64,000 nt of DNA. Source: Alkalibacterium sp049389645. Lineage in GTDB: Bacteria > Bacillota > Bacilli > Lactobacillales > Carnobacteriaceae_A. Position numbers and translations under genes: made by a program. The notes below the pieces were generated by a model. The model did no database searches, was not told where the DNA came from, and was given only the letters and a program-made list of their open reading frames with translations. This document shows positions 26,211-35,946 of this stretch, one piece after another (the stretch's first letter is position 1; each line of letters begins with the position of its first letter). The stretch is from assembly GCF_049389645.1 (NCBI RefSeq), contig NZ_CP186540.1, forward strand, positions 2,356,001 to 2,420,000. Reading direction: 5' to 3'.

Positions 26211-27809
26211 ATGAATAAAGTCAAAGAAGTGGGGCTTTCCATGCAAAATGGCTGGCTTCAGCTGGATAAAACGAAACGAAAGCAGCTTGTCATTTTTGTT
26301 TCGATAGCACTGATTTCGACACTTATTATAGGTTTTTTCATGCAACGGACTACATACACTGTATTATTTTCGAATTTAGCTGAAGCGGATGCCGGAGCCA
26401 TCGTAGAAGACATGGAGGCACAAAGTCTCGATTACCGTTTAGAGGACAATGGAACAACAATTCTGATCGATGAACAAGAAGTCGACAATTACCGAATCGA
26501 TTTGGCCGTAAACGGCTTGATGCCAGAAAAATCAACGGGTTTTGAGATATTTGATGAAACAAGCATGATGACGACGGATGAAGACCGACAAATCATGTAC
26601 CAGCGGGCATTATCGGGGGAACTCGAGCGATCCATTTCATCCCTGCAGCAAGTTGAAGCCGCCAAGGTGATGTTATCTTTACCCGAAGACAGTATTTTCC
26701 AAAATCCAGAGTACCGTACTGAAGCATCTGCCTCAATCGTTATAGAAACGAGAGGTGCGCTGTCTCAGCAGAATATTCAAGGGATCGCTTCTCTAGTAAC
26801 TGGAGCGGTTGAACGTTTGCCGATCGGAAATGTTCAAATCGTTGATACGGGTGGGAATTTACTTAGTGGCTTTTTACAGTCCGGTGGGGACAGTTTAAGC
26901 GCAGCTGATTTCTCGTCGAATCACCAGTCAATGAAACAAGCCTATGAAAAAGATTTGGAACAGCGTATCTTATCATTGTTATCTCCTGTATACGGCTATA
27001 ACAATCTGCGTGTCGTCATCAATGCGGCGATGAACTTTGATGTAATTGAAGGTGAAACCATTGAATACACGGCACCGATGACAGAAGTGGGCGACGATAA
27101 CCGCAAAGGCCTGATACGCAGTCAGACAGAAAGTTTCGACGGTGCAAGAGCGATGGTTCAAGGGCTCATCGAAGAAGGCGCGATGCCCGTGGCCGAAGAT
27201 GACGAACAAGAAAATAATGCGTCACTTGACCGAACAATCAATTACGAATTGAATCAGGAAACCAAAAGATATGTGCAGGCGCCAGGCGTTGTCGAAGGTA
27301 TCAATGCTTCTGTTGTCGTGAATTCAAAGGCTGGGGTCGTGCCTGCGGAAGCTGATATTTCTGAAATCGTTTCTCGAGCATTGGGCTTGGATAACGATGC
27401 AGAGGTTCCGCTAGCTGGAGATGTGACAGTCGGGATTCTGCCGTTTGATGATGGAGAAGAACTCATCATTGGTGATGGAGAAGGTATACTTGCTAGTATC
27501 ATTCAGTTCTTGAAAGCAAGTTGGATCTATATGTCTTTAGGTTTACTCTTATTGGTTGTTTCTATTTTTGTTTTATCGTTAGTTAATCGAGGGAAATCTG
27601 AGGATGATTATTTTGAAAAGGAAATCGTCAAAGATACGCCCGTCAAAATGAAAGAAAATACGAACTCAACTGATATTATGCAGAAAGAAAATGAAGTGAT
27701 ACAGCAGAAAAATAAAGTGATGAGCGATAAAGAAGATCTTGTGAGAAAAGAAGCAAAAGAAAATCCGGAATTAGTGGCAGATTTAATGAGAATTTGGTTG
27801 AAAGACTAG
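26211..27809 (+). CDS. fliF: MS-ring protein FliF
   Basis: A 532-residue FliF. Membrane helix near residues 23-43, then the secretin-like ring-building domains (LFSNLAEADAGAIVEDME, LMPEKSTGFEIFDE, RALSGELERSISSLQQVEAA), a second helix near 440-463, and a cytoplasmic tail whose end (KENPELVADLMRIWLKD) binds FliG. Forms the MS ring in the cytoplasmic membrane. Confidence 0.96.
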   Translation: MNKVKEVGLSMQNGWLQLDKTKRKQLVIFVSIALISTLIIGFFMQRTTYTVLFSNLAEADAGAIVEDMEAQSLDYRLEDNGTTILIDEQEVDNYRIDLAVNGLMPEKSTGFEIFDETSMMTTDEDRQIMYQRALSGELERSISSLQQVEAAKVMLSLPEDSIFQNPEYRTEASASIVIETRGALSQQNIQGIASLVTGAVERLPIGNVQIVDTGGNLLSGFLQSGGDSLSAADFSSNHQSMKQAYEKDLEQRILSLLSPVYGYNNLRVVINAAMNFDVIEGETIEYTAPMTEVGDDNRKGLIRSQTESFDGARAMVQGLIEEGAMPVAEDDEQENNASLDRTINYELNQETKRYVQAPGVVEGINASVVVNSKAGVVPAEADISEIVSRALGLDNDAEVPLAGDVTVGILPFDDGEELIIGDGEGILASIIQFLKASWIYMSLGLLLLVVSIFVLSLVNRGKSEDDYFEKEIVKDTPVKMKENTNSTDIMQKENEVIQQKNKVMSDKEDLVRKEAKENPELVADLMRIWLKD

Positions 27810-27824
27810 AAAGGGTGGACTGTA

Positions 27825-28859
27825 TTGGTAGATACTTTAGAGGCAAGTGGATCTAAAAAAGAGATAGATGGCATAAAAAAAGCCGCCATTTTCATGATTT
27901 CTTTAGGTCCGGAAACGTCAGCTCAAATCATGAAACAATTACCTGATTCTTACATCCAAAAGGTCAGTTATGAGATCGCAAATATGGATCACGTGAGCCG
28001 GGAAGAACGCGAATCGATAGTCAATGAATATATTGAGATGTCTCAAGCTAGAGAATATATTTTAGAGGGCGGCTTCGACTACGCTAAAAACCTGCTGAAT
28101 AAAGCATTAGGATCACAGCGCGCTAAAGAAGTGATCGATATGTTGAACCAGATCCAACTGCGTGAACGGCCGTTCAATATTGCGAGAAAGGCTGATCCGC
28201 AGCAACTGACTAATCTTCTGCTGGGCGAACAGCCACAGACGGTCGCTTTGATTTTGTGCTATATGCAGCCGGATAAAGCGGCACAGATACTGGTGAATTT
28301 CCCACTTGAAAAACAAGCTGATATCGCTGAACGTATTGGTACGATAACCAATACGTCTCCGGCGATTATTGAAAAAATAGAAAAAGTTATTGAGAGTAAG
28401 TTTTCTACATATATCGAAAATGACACTGAAAATGTCGGTGGCGTCTTGACCCTGGTTGAAATTTTAAACCAAGTCGGACGTACTACTGAAAAAGCTATTG
28501 TCAGTGAGCTGGAACAGAAACAACCGGACCTTGCTGAAGAAGTTAAAGCTAGTCTCTTTACGTTCGAAGATATTGTATCACTTCAAAAGAGCGATGTGCA
28601 GAAAGTCTTGCGCGAAGTCAATCACGACGATTTGGTATTGGCGCTCAAAGGCGTTTCCGACGAGTTGCGTGACTTTATCTATAACAACCTTTCTTCTAGA
28701 GCCGTTGACACACTCAAAGAAGATATACAATATCTTGGTCCTGCACGTTTATCAGCTGTAGAAGAAGCTCAGCAAAATGTGGTTACTGCAATCAGACGTT
28801 TAGACGAGCTTGGAGAAATTTACATTATGAGGGGCGATCAAGATGCTATTATCGAGTAG
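27825..28859 (+). CDS. fliG: Motor switch protein FliG
   Basis: A 344-residue FliG, with ARM-repeat middle domain (AKEVIDMLNQIQ, PQTVALILCYMQPDKAAQIL) and the torque-generating C-terminal domain (LREVNHDDLVLALKGVSDELRDFIYNN). Start is a TTG at 27825 behind AAAGGGTGG; no better ATG exists near it. The 3' end overlaps fliH by 17 bp. Confidence 0.95.
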   Translation: MVDTLEASGSKKEIDGIKKAAIFMISLGPETSAQIMKQLPDSYIQKVSYEIANMDHVSREERESIVNEYIEMSQAREYILEGGFDYAKNLLNKALGSQRAKEVIDMLNQIQLRERPFNIARKADPQQLTNLLLGEQPQTVALILCYMQPDKAAQILVNFPLEKQADIAERIGTITNTSPAIIEKIEKVIESKFSTYIENDTENVGGVLTLVEILNQVGRTTEKAIVSELEQKQPDLAEEVKASLFTFEDIVSLQKSDVQKVLREVNHDDLVLALKGVSDELRDFIYNNLSSRAVDTLKEDIQYLGPARLSAVEEAQQNVVTAIRRLDELGEIYIMRGDQDAIIE

Positions 28860-29619
28860 ACTTATCAAATCGATCCAAGCCACTTCACAAGACTCTCATG
28901 ATTGGGTGATTGCTACCGACTACGAGGTGCAAGAAGAAGATGTAGACAATTATATAGAAGAAAATGAAGAAGCCAGAGATGAACTCGAACAGGCGAAATA
29001 TAAAAGTGCCCAGTTGATCGAGAAAGCTTTAACTGAAAAAGAACAAATGATTGAAGATGCGATGCAGGAAGTTGAACTACTCAAAAAAGAAGCTTATGAG
29101 CGTGCATTTGATGAAGGCAAGCAAGCTGGATTCGAAACCGGATTCAATCAAGGGAAAGAAAAAGGCTTTAGTACTGGAAAAAAAGAAAGCGAGCGCTTGA
29201 TCAAAGTCGCTCAAGAGTCAATAAGTGATGCGCAGCGCGATATCTCAAGCTATATTGAAGAAAAGAAAGATAGTATATTATCGTTAGCTGTTCATATGGC
29301 AGAAAAAATCGTACATGAACAACTGGATTTATTACCAAATGACATTATGGAACTGGTCCATCCTATCTTGCATCAACTCGATCGTAAAGAAGATTACGTT
29401 AGTTTGACGGTCCATTCTTCTAAGCGTCAAAAATTGAGGGAACAAGTACCAGCTTTGGAAAAAATGTATCCGGGTGTCCGCTTTATCGTGTTACAAGATG
29501 ATAATGTCGAGCACTATGGGTGTGTGATCGAGAGTGCCCATAAAGTCGTGGATGTGCAAGTGAGAAAACAGCTCACTGCTATGATTGAGGAAATGATAGA
29601 AAGAGAACGTGAGATGTAG
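28843..29619 (+). CDS. fliH: Flagellar export regulator FliH
   Basis: A 258-residue FliH. Long charged coiled coil in the first half, with the glycine-zipper-like stretch (FDEGKQAGFETGFNQGKEKG) typical of FliH, and a C-terminal V/F-ATPase peripheral-stalk-like domain. It binds and restrains the FliI ATPase. The start lies inside fliG and the stop abuts fliI. Confidence 0.92.
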   Translation: MLLSSRLIKSIQATSQDSHDWVIATDYEVQEEDVDNYIEENEEARDELEQAKYKSAQLIEKALTEKEQMIEDAMQEVELLKKEAYERAFDEGKQAGFETGFNQGKEKGFSTGKKESERLIKVAQESISDAQRDISSYIEEKKDSILSLAVHMAEKIVHEQLDLLPNDIMELVHPILHQLDRKEDYVSLTVHSSKRQKLREQVPALEKMYPGVRFIVLQDDNVEHYGCVIESAHKVVDVQVRKQLTAMIEEMIEREREM

Positions 29620-30945
29620 ATGATAAATATACCGTTTGATCTTTATCATGAAACACTGAATACCAAGTCGATAACGTTGAAGCACGGTAAAGTGAGTCAA
29701 GTCATTGGGCTGATCATCAAAGTCGATGGTCTTGATGCCTTTATCGGTGAAGTATGCGAGATTGCAATCAAATCACGGTCCAAATCGGTGCTAAGTGAGG
29801 TCGTTGGTTTTGTTGGAGAGACCGTATTACTGATGCCACTGGATGATCTGGAAGGTATCGGACCGGGTTGTCTGGTTTATCCGACAGGCAAAGCGTTGAA
29901 AGTTGAAATCAGTGATGACATGCTGGGTAAAACCTTTGACGGCTTAGGCCGACCAATGAGTGAGAAAGCACTGAAGAATTCGAAAACGTTTGATGTTCAC
30001 CGGGCGGCACCCGACCCATTCAAACGACCCAAAATAGACACGATCTTGCAGACTGGCGTAAAAGCTGTTGACGGTTTATTGACAGTTGGTGAAGGACAAC
30101 GAATGGGCATTTTTGCTGGTTCCGGTGTTGGGAAATCAACCTTGCTTGGTATGATGGCTCGTTACAGTGATGCAGATATCATTGTTATCGGCTTGATCGG
30201 TGAACGTGGACGAGAGGTTCTAGAGTTTATTGAGAACGATTTAGGTGAAGAAGGCTACAAAAAATCGGTAGTTGTTTGTGCGACATCTGATCAGCCGCCC
30301 TTAGTCCGCTTGAAAGGCGCATACGTTGCAACTGCCATAGCAGAGTTCTTTAGAGACCAAGGTAAAAAAGTGGTGCTCATGATGGATTCGGTCACACGTG
30401 TGGCGATGGCTCAGCGAGAAATCGGCCTAGCCACAGGCGAACCACCGACCACTAAAGGCTATACACCATCTGTTTTCACCGTTTTACCGAAACTGTTGGA
30501 ACGCAGCGGGAAAACCGAAAAGGGTTCAATCACTGCTTTTTATACGGTTTTAGTTGAAGGTGATGATATGAACGAACCGATTGCAGATGCTGTTCGCGGA
30601 ATACTCGATGGACATATCATACTGTCCAGAAAAATTGCTTCAGAAAACCATTATCCGGCCATTGATATTCAAAATAGTTTAAGTCGTCTGATGAAAGATT
30701 TAGTGACTGAAGACCATGATGAATGGGCCGGTAAACTAAGAGAAAATCTAGCTACATATAAAGAATCAAAAGACTTGATTGATGTGGGCGCTTATCAGCA
30801 GGGAACGAACCCGCTGATCGATCAGGCGATCCGGTTGAATCATCCGATCAAATCGTTTTTGAAACAGAAAACAACTGAATCATATACTTGTGAAGAGACG
30901 ATTCAAGAATTAAAAGCTGTATTTTCTAACCAGTCATTAAGGTAA
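29620..30945 (+). CDS. fliI: Flagellar export ATPase FliI
   Basis: A 441-residue F1-beta-like ATPase with Walker A GSGVGKSTL, Walker B region KKVVLMMDSVTRVAMAQRE, the catalytic segment IGERGREVLEFI and the family TTKGYTPSVF. It energises the flagellar type III export pathway with FliH and FliJ. Confidence 0.96.
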   Translation: MINIPFDLYHETLNTKSITLKHGKVSQVIGLIIKVDGLDAFIGEVCEIAIKSRSKSVLSEVVGFVGETVLLMPLDDLEGIGPGCLVYPTGKALKVEISDDMLGKTFDGLGRPMSEKALKNSKTFDVHRAAPDPFKRPKIDTILQTGVKAVDGLLTVGEGQRMGIFAGSGVGKSTLLGMMARYSDADIIVIGLIGERGREVLEFIENDLGEEGYKKSVVVCATSDQPPLVRLKGAYVATAIAEFFRDQGKKVVLMMDSVTRVAMAQREIGLATGEPPTTKGYTPSVFTVLPKLLERSGKTEKGSITAFYTVLVEGDDMNEPIADAVRGILDGHIILSRKIASENHYPAIDIQNSLSRLMKDLVTEDHDEWAGKLRENLATYKESKDLIDVGAYQQGTNPLIDQAIRLNHPIKSFLKQKTTESYTCEETIQELKAVFSNQSLR

Positions 30946-30957
30946 GGAGAATGTTAA

Positions 30958-31395
30958 ATGCAAGAGTATCGTTTTTCAATGGAAAAAGTGTTGGATTGGC
31001 GTGAAGATTTGGAAGATGTTGCTCAGCTTATGGTGAAAGAAAAGATAGAAAAAGTTAAGAATGAAAACGATAAATTGAATCGCATCATTTCTGAAAGCAG
31101 AAAATTAAAGAGTGAGCAATTATTTCATTCAACGATCGATCACCTTAAACGACATCACTTGTACCGAGATTTAATCGACGAGAAGATCATACGCCAGCGT
31201 TTGACCGTTCAAAAGGCTGACAAAGAACTGGAGCAAGCACGCATAGAACTACAAGTCGCTCACAAAGACAAAAAAGTGATGCAAAAACTGGAAGAAAAAG
31301 AACGCACCCGTCACCAGGACACAGTTAAGAAACAGGAACAAACTCAGCTTGATGAAATTTCAACGCTTAGTTTCGGGCGTCCTTCAATTTATTAA
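30958..31395 (+). CDS. fliJ: Flagellar export chaperone FliJ
   Basis: A 145-residue coiled-coil protein (YRFSMEKVLDWREDLEDVAQ start, rich in Lys and Glu) directly after fliI. Shape, start motif and position match FliJ, the gamma-like stalk of the export ATPase. Confidence 0.88.
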   Translation: MQEYRFSMEKVLDWREDLEDVAQLMVKEKIEKVKNENDKLNRIISESRKLKSEQLFHSTIDHLKRHHLYRDLIDEKIIRQRLTVQKADKELEQARIELQVAHKDKKVMQKLEEKERTRHQDTVKKQEQTQLDEISTLSFGRPSIY

Positions 31396-31428
31396 TGCCA
31401 TTATTACTTGAAAGGGGGTGAAAACACA

Positions 31429-33042
31429 ATGAACGTCGCCCAAGTTAACCAATCAGTAGATGTCGTATCGAATAAAGGTAAGCCAAAACAAATTGATAGA
31501 AAGTCTTTTTCAGAAGAATTCGAGAAATATTATAACTCATCAGCTAAAAAAGATTTGGCAACTGATGATTCTGAATCAGAACGACTCAATAATGAGTTGC
31601 AGGAATTAGAAGAAATTCAACAGGAAATAGAATTTGTAACTTTCAGTTTGATCAATCCATTCTTAAAACTGGACGCTGAAGTGAATGACTTGAATCAAAC
31701 GCTTGAAGAAGAATCACTTACTAGCCTTACGAACGGAACATATATCTCGATTGAGTCGATCTCACAACAGTTAACAGCTGATACTACAAACGACCTATCC
31801 AGTGAGGAACAAACTTTCATTCTACATAATGAACCATCTGATAATGAAAGCAATTTGTTCGCAAAAAACCAATCGGATATGAGTGAAATGCAGGGAAAAC
31901 AGACTAGTGATGAAAGTTTAGATGACACCAAACCCTTAACTGAAGTAGTACCTCAGATTCAAACAGAAATAGGAACTGCTGTATCTGAATTCACTCAGAC
32001 TCTTGACGCCAACTTACACTCTACATTAGTCAAAGAAATCAGTGAAATGATGGAGTCTACGGAATTTAATGAAGCCACTAAATCGAATGAGCTGGAACTG
32101 TCACCTGCTATCAAAGAAATACTGAAAATGGGCAAGTTCGAACCAATCGATCCTGAAACACTTCAAAAAATAGTTACTTCATTAAAGGTAGCGTTGAATA
32201 CTGAACAGGAAACTGATCAGAAATCTGCAAATCGACTTGAAATCGAAGAGATCATGCGGTCAGCAGTGAAAGGTGCTTTTTCACTGAAGCAACTGAACGA
32301 AGAACGAGGTGAAACTCATAAGACGCTGAATCAGACTCCGGTGAATACACCACATAAAGATGAATCAGCTCAAACAGTGGATATGAATAGATCTACAGAG
32401 TTGCAGATGACTGATGTGGAGTCTGAAGTCACTGAAAATTTAGTTTCAGTTCATACTGTAAAAAAAGAAATGACACAAGCAGACACTGATTATGATTTTG
32501 TGTCCATGCTTCGTCAAATGAGTAATCAATCATCAAAAGAAAGCAGTCAAATAGTAGCTAAAAGCAATACAGAGGCTAGCGTCCCTGTTCCAAAAGAGCA
32601 GAGCGTAAATCTTGTTCAAGATATGGTAGCAAGTTTCGCAGAAAATAGAGAAGGTCTAAAAACCTATAAGACAACCCTGCATTTGTCACCAGAAACGCTT
32701 GGAAAAGTAACGATCGAACTATCTCTAAACGAAGAAGGATTAAGCGGCAAGTTAACGTTCCAGTCTGATGAAACCAGAAAATGGATGGAAGGCGAATGGT
32801 TGGATCTGAAACTGCCCTTAGAATCAAAAGGACTGACGATCAAAGCTTTTGACTTTACCACCAGTCAGCCGGCTACTCAGCAGCAAGGTAATTTTTCTTT
32901 TTCAGAAAACCCTTCTCAGTCTGAACAGGATTCACAGAAACAGTCACTTTCAGAAGATCATGATTTAACCTTGGCTGAAAATGATGAACAAATGCCTGAA
33001 ACAAGATCGACCAATAAAGACGGCATAAATGTCTATGTCTAA
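31429..33042 (+). CDS. fliK: Hook-length control protein FliK
   Basis: A 537-residue protein, acidic and low in complexity over the first ~390 residues, with a folded C-terminal domain (LHLSPETLGKVTIELSLNEEGLSGKLTF) that marks the FliK substrate-switch domain and a Gln/Ser-rich tail. It measures the hook and switches FlhB specificity. The ATG at 31429 is preferred to 31408 because AAAGGGGG at 31410 is its ribosome binding site. Confidence 0.92.
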   Translation: MNVAQVNQSVDVVSNKGKPKQIDRKSFSEEFEKYYNSSAKKDLATDDSESERLNNELQELEEIQQEIEFVTFSLINPFLKLDAEVNDLNQTLEEESLTSLTNGTYISIESISQQLTADTTNDLSSEEQTFILHNEPSDNESNLFAKNQSDMSEMQGKQTSDESLDDTKPLTEVVPQIQTEIGTAVSEFTQTLDANLHSTLVKEISEMMESTEFNEATKSNELELSPAIKEILKMGKFEPIDPETLQKIVTSLKVALNTEQETDQKSANRLEIEEIMRSAVKGAFSLKQLNEERGETHKTLNQTPVNTPHKDESAQTVDMNRSTELQMTDVESEVTENLVSVHTVKKEMTQADTDYDFVSMLRQMSNQSSKESSQIVAKSNTEASVPVPKEQSVNLVQDMVASFAENREGLKTYKTTLHLSPETLGKVTIELSLNEEGLSGKLTFQSDETRKWMEGEWLDLKLPLESKGLTIKAFDFTTSQPATQQQGNFSFSENPSQSEQDSQKQSLSEDHDLTLAENDEQMPETRSTNKDGINVYV

Positions 33043-33060
33043 AAGAAAGGAGTAATAGGA

Positions 33061-33486
33061 GTGAATATACCAAATAACATGTTGATCGGGTCACTAAGTG
33101 CGATTCAACCAGAAGAAGAGACAAAGAAAAATTCGGATCTGGATATGGAACAGTTTCTACAAATCATTTCGAGTGCGATGAGTATGCCTTCCTTTGATGG
33201 ACAAGGCAGCGGCGGTGGTTCTGAAACCGACTATATCGGTCAAATGGTCCAGTTCGGTATGTTGAATGCCATGGAAGATTTGAATAGTTCCATGCAGACA
33301 ACAGTTTTAATGTCCCAGCAGCAGCAAGCACTAGGACTCGTTGGTAAAAACGTCACGTTAGCATCTGAAGAAGCACAGTTGATCACAGGACCTGTTGAAA
33401 AAGTACGTTTTGATAATGGGTATGCGACAATACAAGTAAATGGTAAGACGTATCAATTAAACGATGTGGTTGAGGTGAGCGAATAA
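33061..33486 (+). CDS. flgD: Hook assembly scaffold FlgD
   Basis: A 141-residue short FlgD: MEQFLQIISSAMSMP, then YIGQMVQFGMLNAMEDL (the conserved FlgD core) and a C-terminal Tudor-like part (LVGKNVTLASE). It caps the growing hook. GTG start behind AAGGAG. Short FlgD proteins without the full FnIII insert are normal in Firmicutes. Confidence 0.92.
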   Translation: MNIPNNMLIGSLSAIQPEEETKKNSDLDMEQFLQIISSAMSMPSFDGQGSGGGSETDYIGQMVQFGMLNAMEDLNSSMQTTVLMSQQQQALGLVGKNVTLASEEAQLITGPVEKVRFDNGYATIQVNGKTYQLNDVVEVSE

Positions 33487-33487
33487 G

Positions 33488-33880
33488 ATGTTGCAAAACA
33501 TTCATGGCGTCCCGCCTCAAGTATCTCAAGTGAAAACTAAAGAGACTAAACAAGCGACAATCGACAGAACTTTTAAATCGTTTATGCAGGAAGCGCTGAT
33601 AGTACCGGAAAAGAAAACAACGACTGTTACTTTTTCCAATCATGCGCAAAAACGTTTAGATCAGCACGGCTTTACATTAAGTTATACAGACATGCAGCGT
33701 TTAGAAGAAGCGGTAGAAACGCTCGAAGCAAAAGGTTCTGAAAATTCATTGATTTTATACGATGATTTGGCCCTGATTGCCAGTATAAAAAATAAAACAG
33801 TGATCACTGCTTTGAAATCGACAGAGATGTCCGAGGTAACAAATATTGACAGTGCCATACAAATAAACCAGAAAAGATAA
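33488..33880 (+). CDS. Flagellar operon protein (TIGR02530-type)
   Basis: A 130-residue protein with the conserved signature VTFSNHAQKRLDQHGF followed by LILYDDLALIASIKNKTVITAL. Proteins with this pattern occur between flgD and flgE in many Firmicutes flagellar operons and form a family of unknown function. Its ATG comes 2 bp after the flgD stop. Confidence 0.85.
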   Translation: MLQNIHGVPPQVSQVKTKETKQATIDRTFKSFMQEALIVPEKKTTTVTFSNHAQKRLDQHGFTLSYTDMQRLEEAVETLEAKGSENSLILYDDLALIASIKNKTVITALKSTEMSEVTNIDSAIQINQKR

Positions 33881-33963
33881 AGGTAACGTAAAAGTTGGAC
33901 TGAGAAGAGACTTTTTTCTGATGACCGATCGATTCAGAAACGTTAACTATAGGAGGAAAAAAA

Positions 33964-34845
33964 ATGTTAAATTCATTGTACTCAGGTATCACAGGTATGA
34001 AAGGTCAGCAAACAAAAATGGATGTGATCGCCAATAACATTGCGAACGTCAATACAACAGGTTTTAAATCTCAACGTGTCCGTTTCCAGGATATGATTTC
34101 TCAGATGGATACTAACGCACAAGGACCGAACAATAACGGTCGCGGCGGAATCAACGCCCAGCAAGTTGGTCTTGGTACACAGGTTAGTGGAACAGATATG
34201 ATGATGCAGGGTGGTTCGCTCCAATTTACCGGACGTGCATTAGACTTTGGGATTCAAAATGGCGACAGCTCGTTCTTTATTGTCAGCCAGGATGGTAACC
34301 CTGCCGGCACCATGCAATACACACGTGATGGAGGTTTTTATACTGATTTCGCAGGTAACCTAACTACATCAAACGGTTCACGAGTGATGGGTATAGCTAT
34401 CAATCCACCTCAACCTGAAGGTATTAATACTGATATTGCCGATAACCAGGTTCTACAACCTTTATCAATTCCACAAGAAGTAAATGATTCTCAATTACAA
34501 GCCTACAATATTGACAATACCGGAACGATTATAGGTACATACAGCGACGGGAATGCTTATGTCATCGGTCGTGTGGCTTTAGCTAATTTTGCGAATGCGG
34601 ATGGTTTGGAAAAAGCTGGCGAAAACTTATACAATGCCTCTGCCAACTCTGGTGATCCAATTGAAGGTGGACCAACTGATGATGGTTACGGAACGATTCG
34701 TTCAGGTTTTACGGAAATGTCAAACGTTGATTTAGCTACAGAATTCACTGAAATGATTGTAACAACAAGAGCTTACCAAGCTAATTCACGAAGTATCACA
34801 ACATCAGACGAAATGCTGCAGGAATTAATCAATCTTAAACGATAA
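33964..34845 (+). CDS. flgE: Flagellar hook protein FlgE
   Basis: A 293-residue hook protein with the family N-terminus (LYSGITGMKGQQTKMDVIANN, NVNTTGFKSQRVRF) and C-terminus (MSNVDLATEFTEMIVTTRAYQANSRSITTSDEML in part). It is short, as in Bacillus, lacking the large surface domain. TAGGAGG precedes the ATG. Confidence 0.95.
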   Translation: MLNSLYSGITGMKGQQTKMDVIANNIANVNTTGFKSQRVRFQDMISQMDTNAQGPNNNGRGGINAQQVGLGTQVSGTDMMMQGGSLQFTGRALDFGIQNGDSSFFIVSQDGNPAGTMQYTRDGGFYTDFAGNLTTSNGSRVMGIAINPPQPEGINTDIADNQVLQPLSIPQEVNDSQLQAYNIDNTGTIIGTYSDGNAYVIGRVALANFANADGLEKAGENLYNASANSGDPIEGGPTDDGYGTIRSGFTEMSNVDLATEFTEMIVTTRAYQANSRSITTSDEMLQELINLKR

Positions 34846-34858
34846 TTAGTCGGAGATC

Positions 34859-34892
34859 AGCTGAGTATGAAGTAACACATTGCTCAGCTTTT
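34859..34892 (+). terminator. Weak hairpin after flgE
   Basis: AGCTGAG/CTCAGCT, 7-bp stem with a 17-base loop, and only four T. It may attenuate transcription between the very abundant hook protein and the motor genes rather than stop it. Confidence 0.35.
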
Positions 34893-34922
34893 AACCAATT
34901 TTAGACTAGAAAGAGGTTTGTC

Positions 34923-35120
34923 ATGATTGCATTACGAACGGTTTCAGGCAAAGAATTTTATTTGAATAATGATTTAATTCTAAAAATGGAACGTGAATAT
35001 GATACGTTGATCACCTTAGTTGATTATAAGACCATTCGTGTCATGGAAACGCCGGCAGAGATAGCCGAAAAAGTTATCGTTTATAAACAGAAAATCTATC
35101 GATCATCGACGGGAGTGTAA
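34923..35120 (+). CDS. swrD: FlbD/SwrD family protein
   Basis: A 65-residue protein (MIALRTVSGKEFYLNNDLI, then RVMETPAEIAEKV) of the FlbD family. In B. subtilis the member SwrD lies between flgE and fliL and raises motor power, being needed for swarming. Here it lies directly before the stator genes, which fits that role. Confidence 0.9.
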   Translation: MIALRTVSGKEFYLNNDLILKMEREYDTLITLVDYKTIRVMETPAEIAEKVIVYKQKIYRSSTGV

Positions 35121-35123
35121 GAA

Positions 35124-35933
35124 GTGAAACGAAATTTATTGCCAGCTATTGGATTAGTGGTCGGTATTGGATTGATCCTCGCAGCAATGTCGCAAAATAG
35201 TTCATTGATCAATTACTTTGACGCACCATCCTTGATTATTACACTGTTCGGGTCCTTTTCAGCTATCCTTATCAGTTTCCCACTAAATACGTTAAAAAAA
35301 GTGCCAGCCTTAATCAAAAAATTGATGTTCACACCAGATGATGACCGAGTAACTTTGCTGGAAACATTAACGACACTAGCCAAGAAAAGTCGGACCGAGG
35401 GTATATTAGCTATCGAAGCAGATATTCAAGAGTTGGACAATTCGGTACTGGTATACGGATTGGAAATGGTTGTGGATGGAACAGATGTAAATACCATCGA
35501 AGAAATATTGAATGTCGAATTAGTTCAAACGGAAGATCGCCATTCTATTGGTCAAGAAGTCTTCTTGAAATGGGGAGAATTTGCACCCGCTTTTGGGATG
35601 ATTGGAACATTGATTGGACTGATTGCCATGCTGGGAGATTTACAAGACCCTTCATTGATTGGTACCGGGATGGCCACGGCATTGCTTACCACATTTTATG
35701 GAAGTTTTTTAGCCAATATGGTATTTTTACCCATTGCCAAAAATTTGGAAATGCAAACGGCCAATGAATTGAAAACAAATGAAATGATCATCGAAGGTAT
35801 TCTTGCTTTACAACGAGGAGATAACCCAAGAATCATGGAACAGAAGCTACAAAGTTTCATGTCTAACTCAGATAAAAAAGTATCATCAAAAGCGAATAAT
35901 AAAGCAGTAAAAGTTGCAGAAGAGTTTTCATAG
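35124..35933 (+). CDS. motA: Flagellar stator protein MotA/MotP
   Basis: A 269-residue stator subunit with four membrane helices and the channel segments GEFAPAFGMIGTLIGLIAML and GMATALLTTFYGSFLANMVF. These segments and the N-terminal DAPSLIITLFGSF look more like sodium-type MotP/PomA than proton-type MotA. GTG start, 4 bp after swrD. Works with the next gene product in the membrane around the rotor. Confidence 0.93.
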   Translation: MKRNLLPAIGLVVGIGLILAAMSQNSSLINYFDAPSLIITLFGSFSAILISFPLNTLKKVPALIKKLMFTPDDDRVTLLETLTTLAKKSRTEGILAIEADIQELDNSVLVYGLEMVVDGTDVNTIEEILNVELVQTEDRHSIGQEVFLKWGEFAPAFGMIGTLIGLIAMLGDLQDPSLIGTGMATALLTTFYGSFLANMVFLPIAKNLEMQTANELKTNEMIIEGILALQRGDNPRIMEQKLQSFMSNSDKKVSSKANNKAVKVAEEFS

Positions 35934-35946
35934 TTAGGAGAGTATC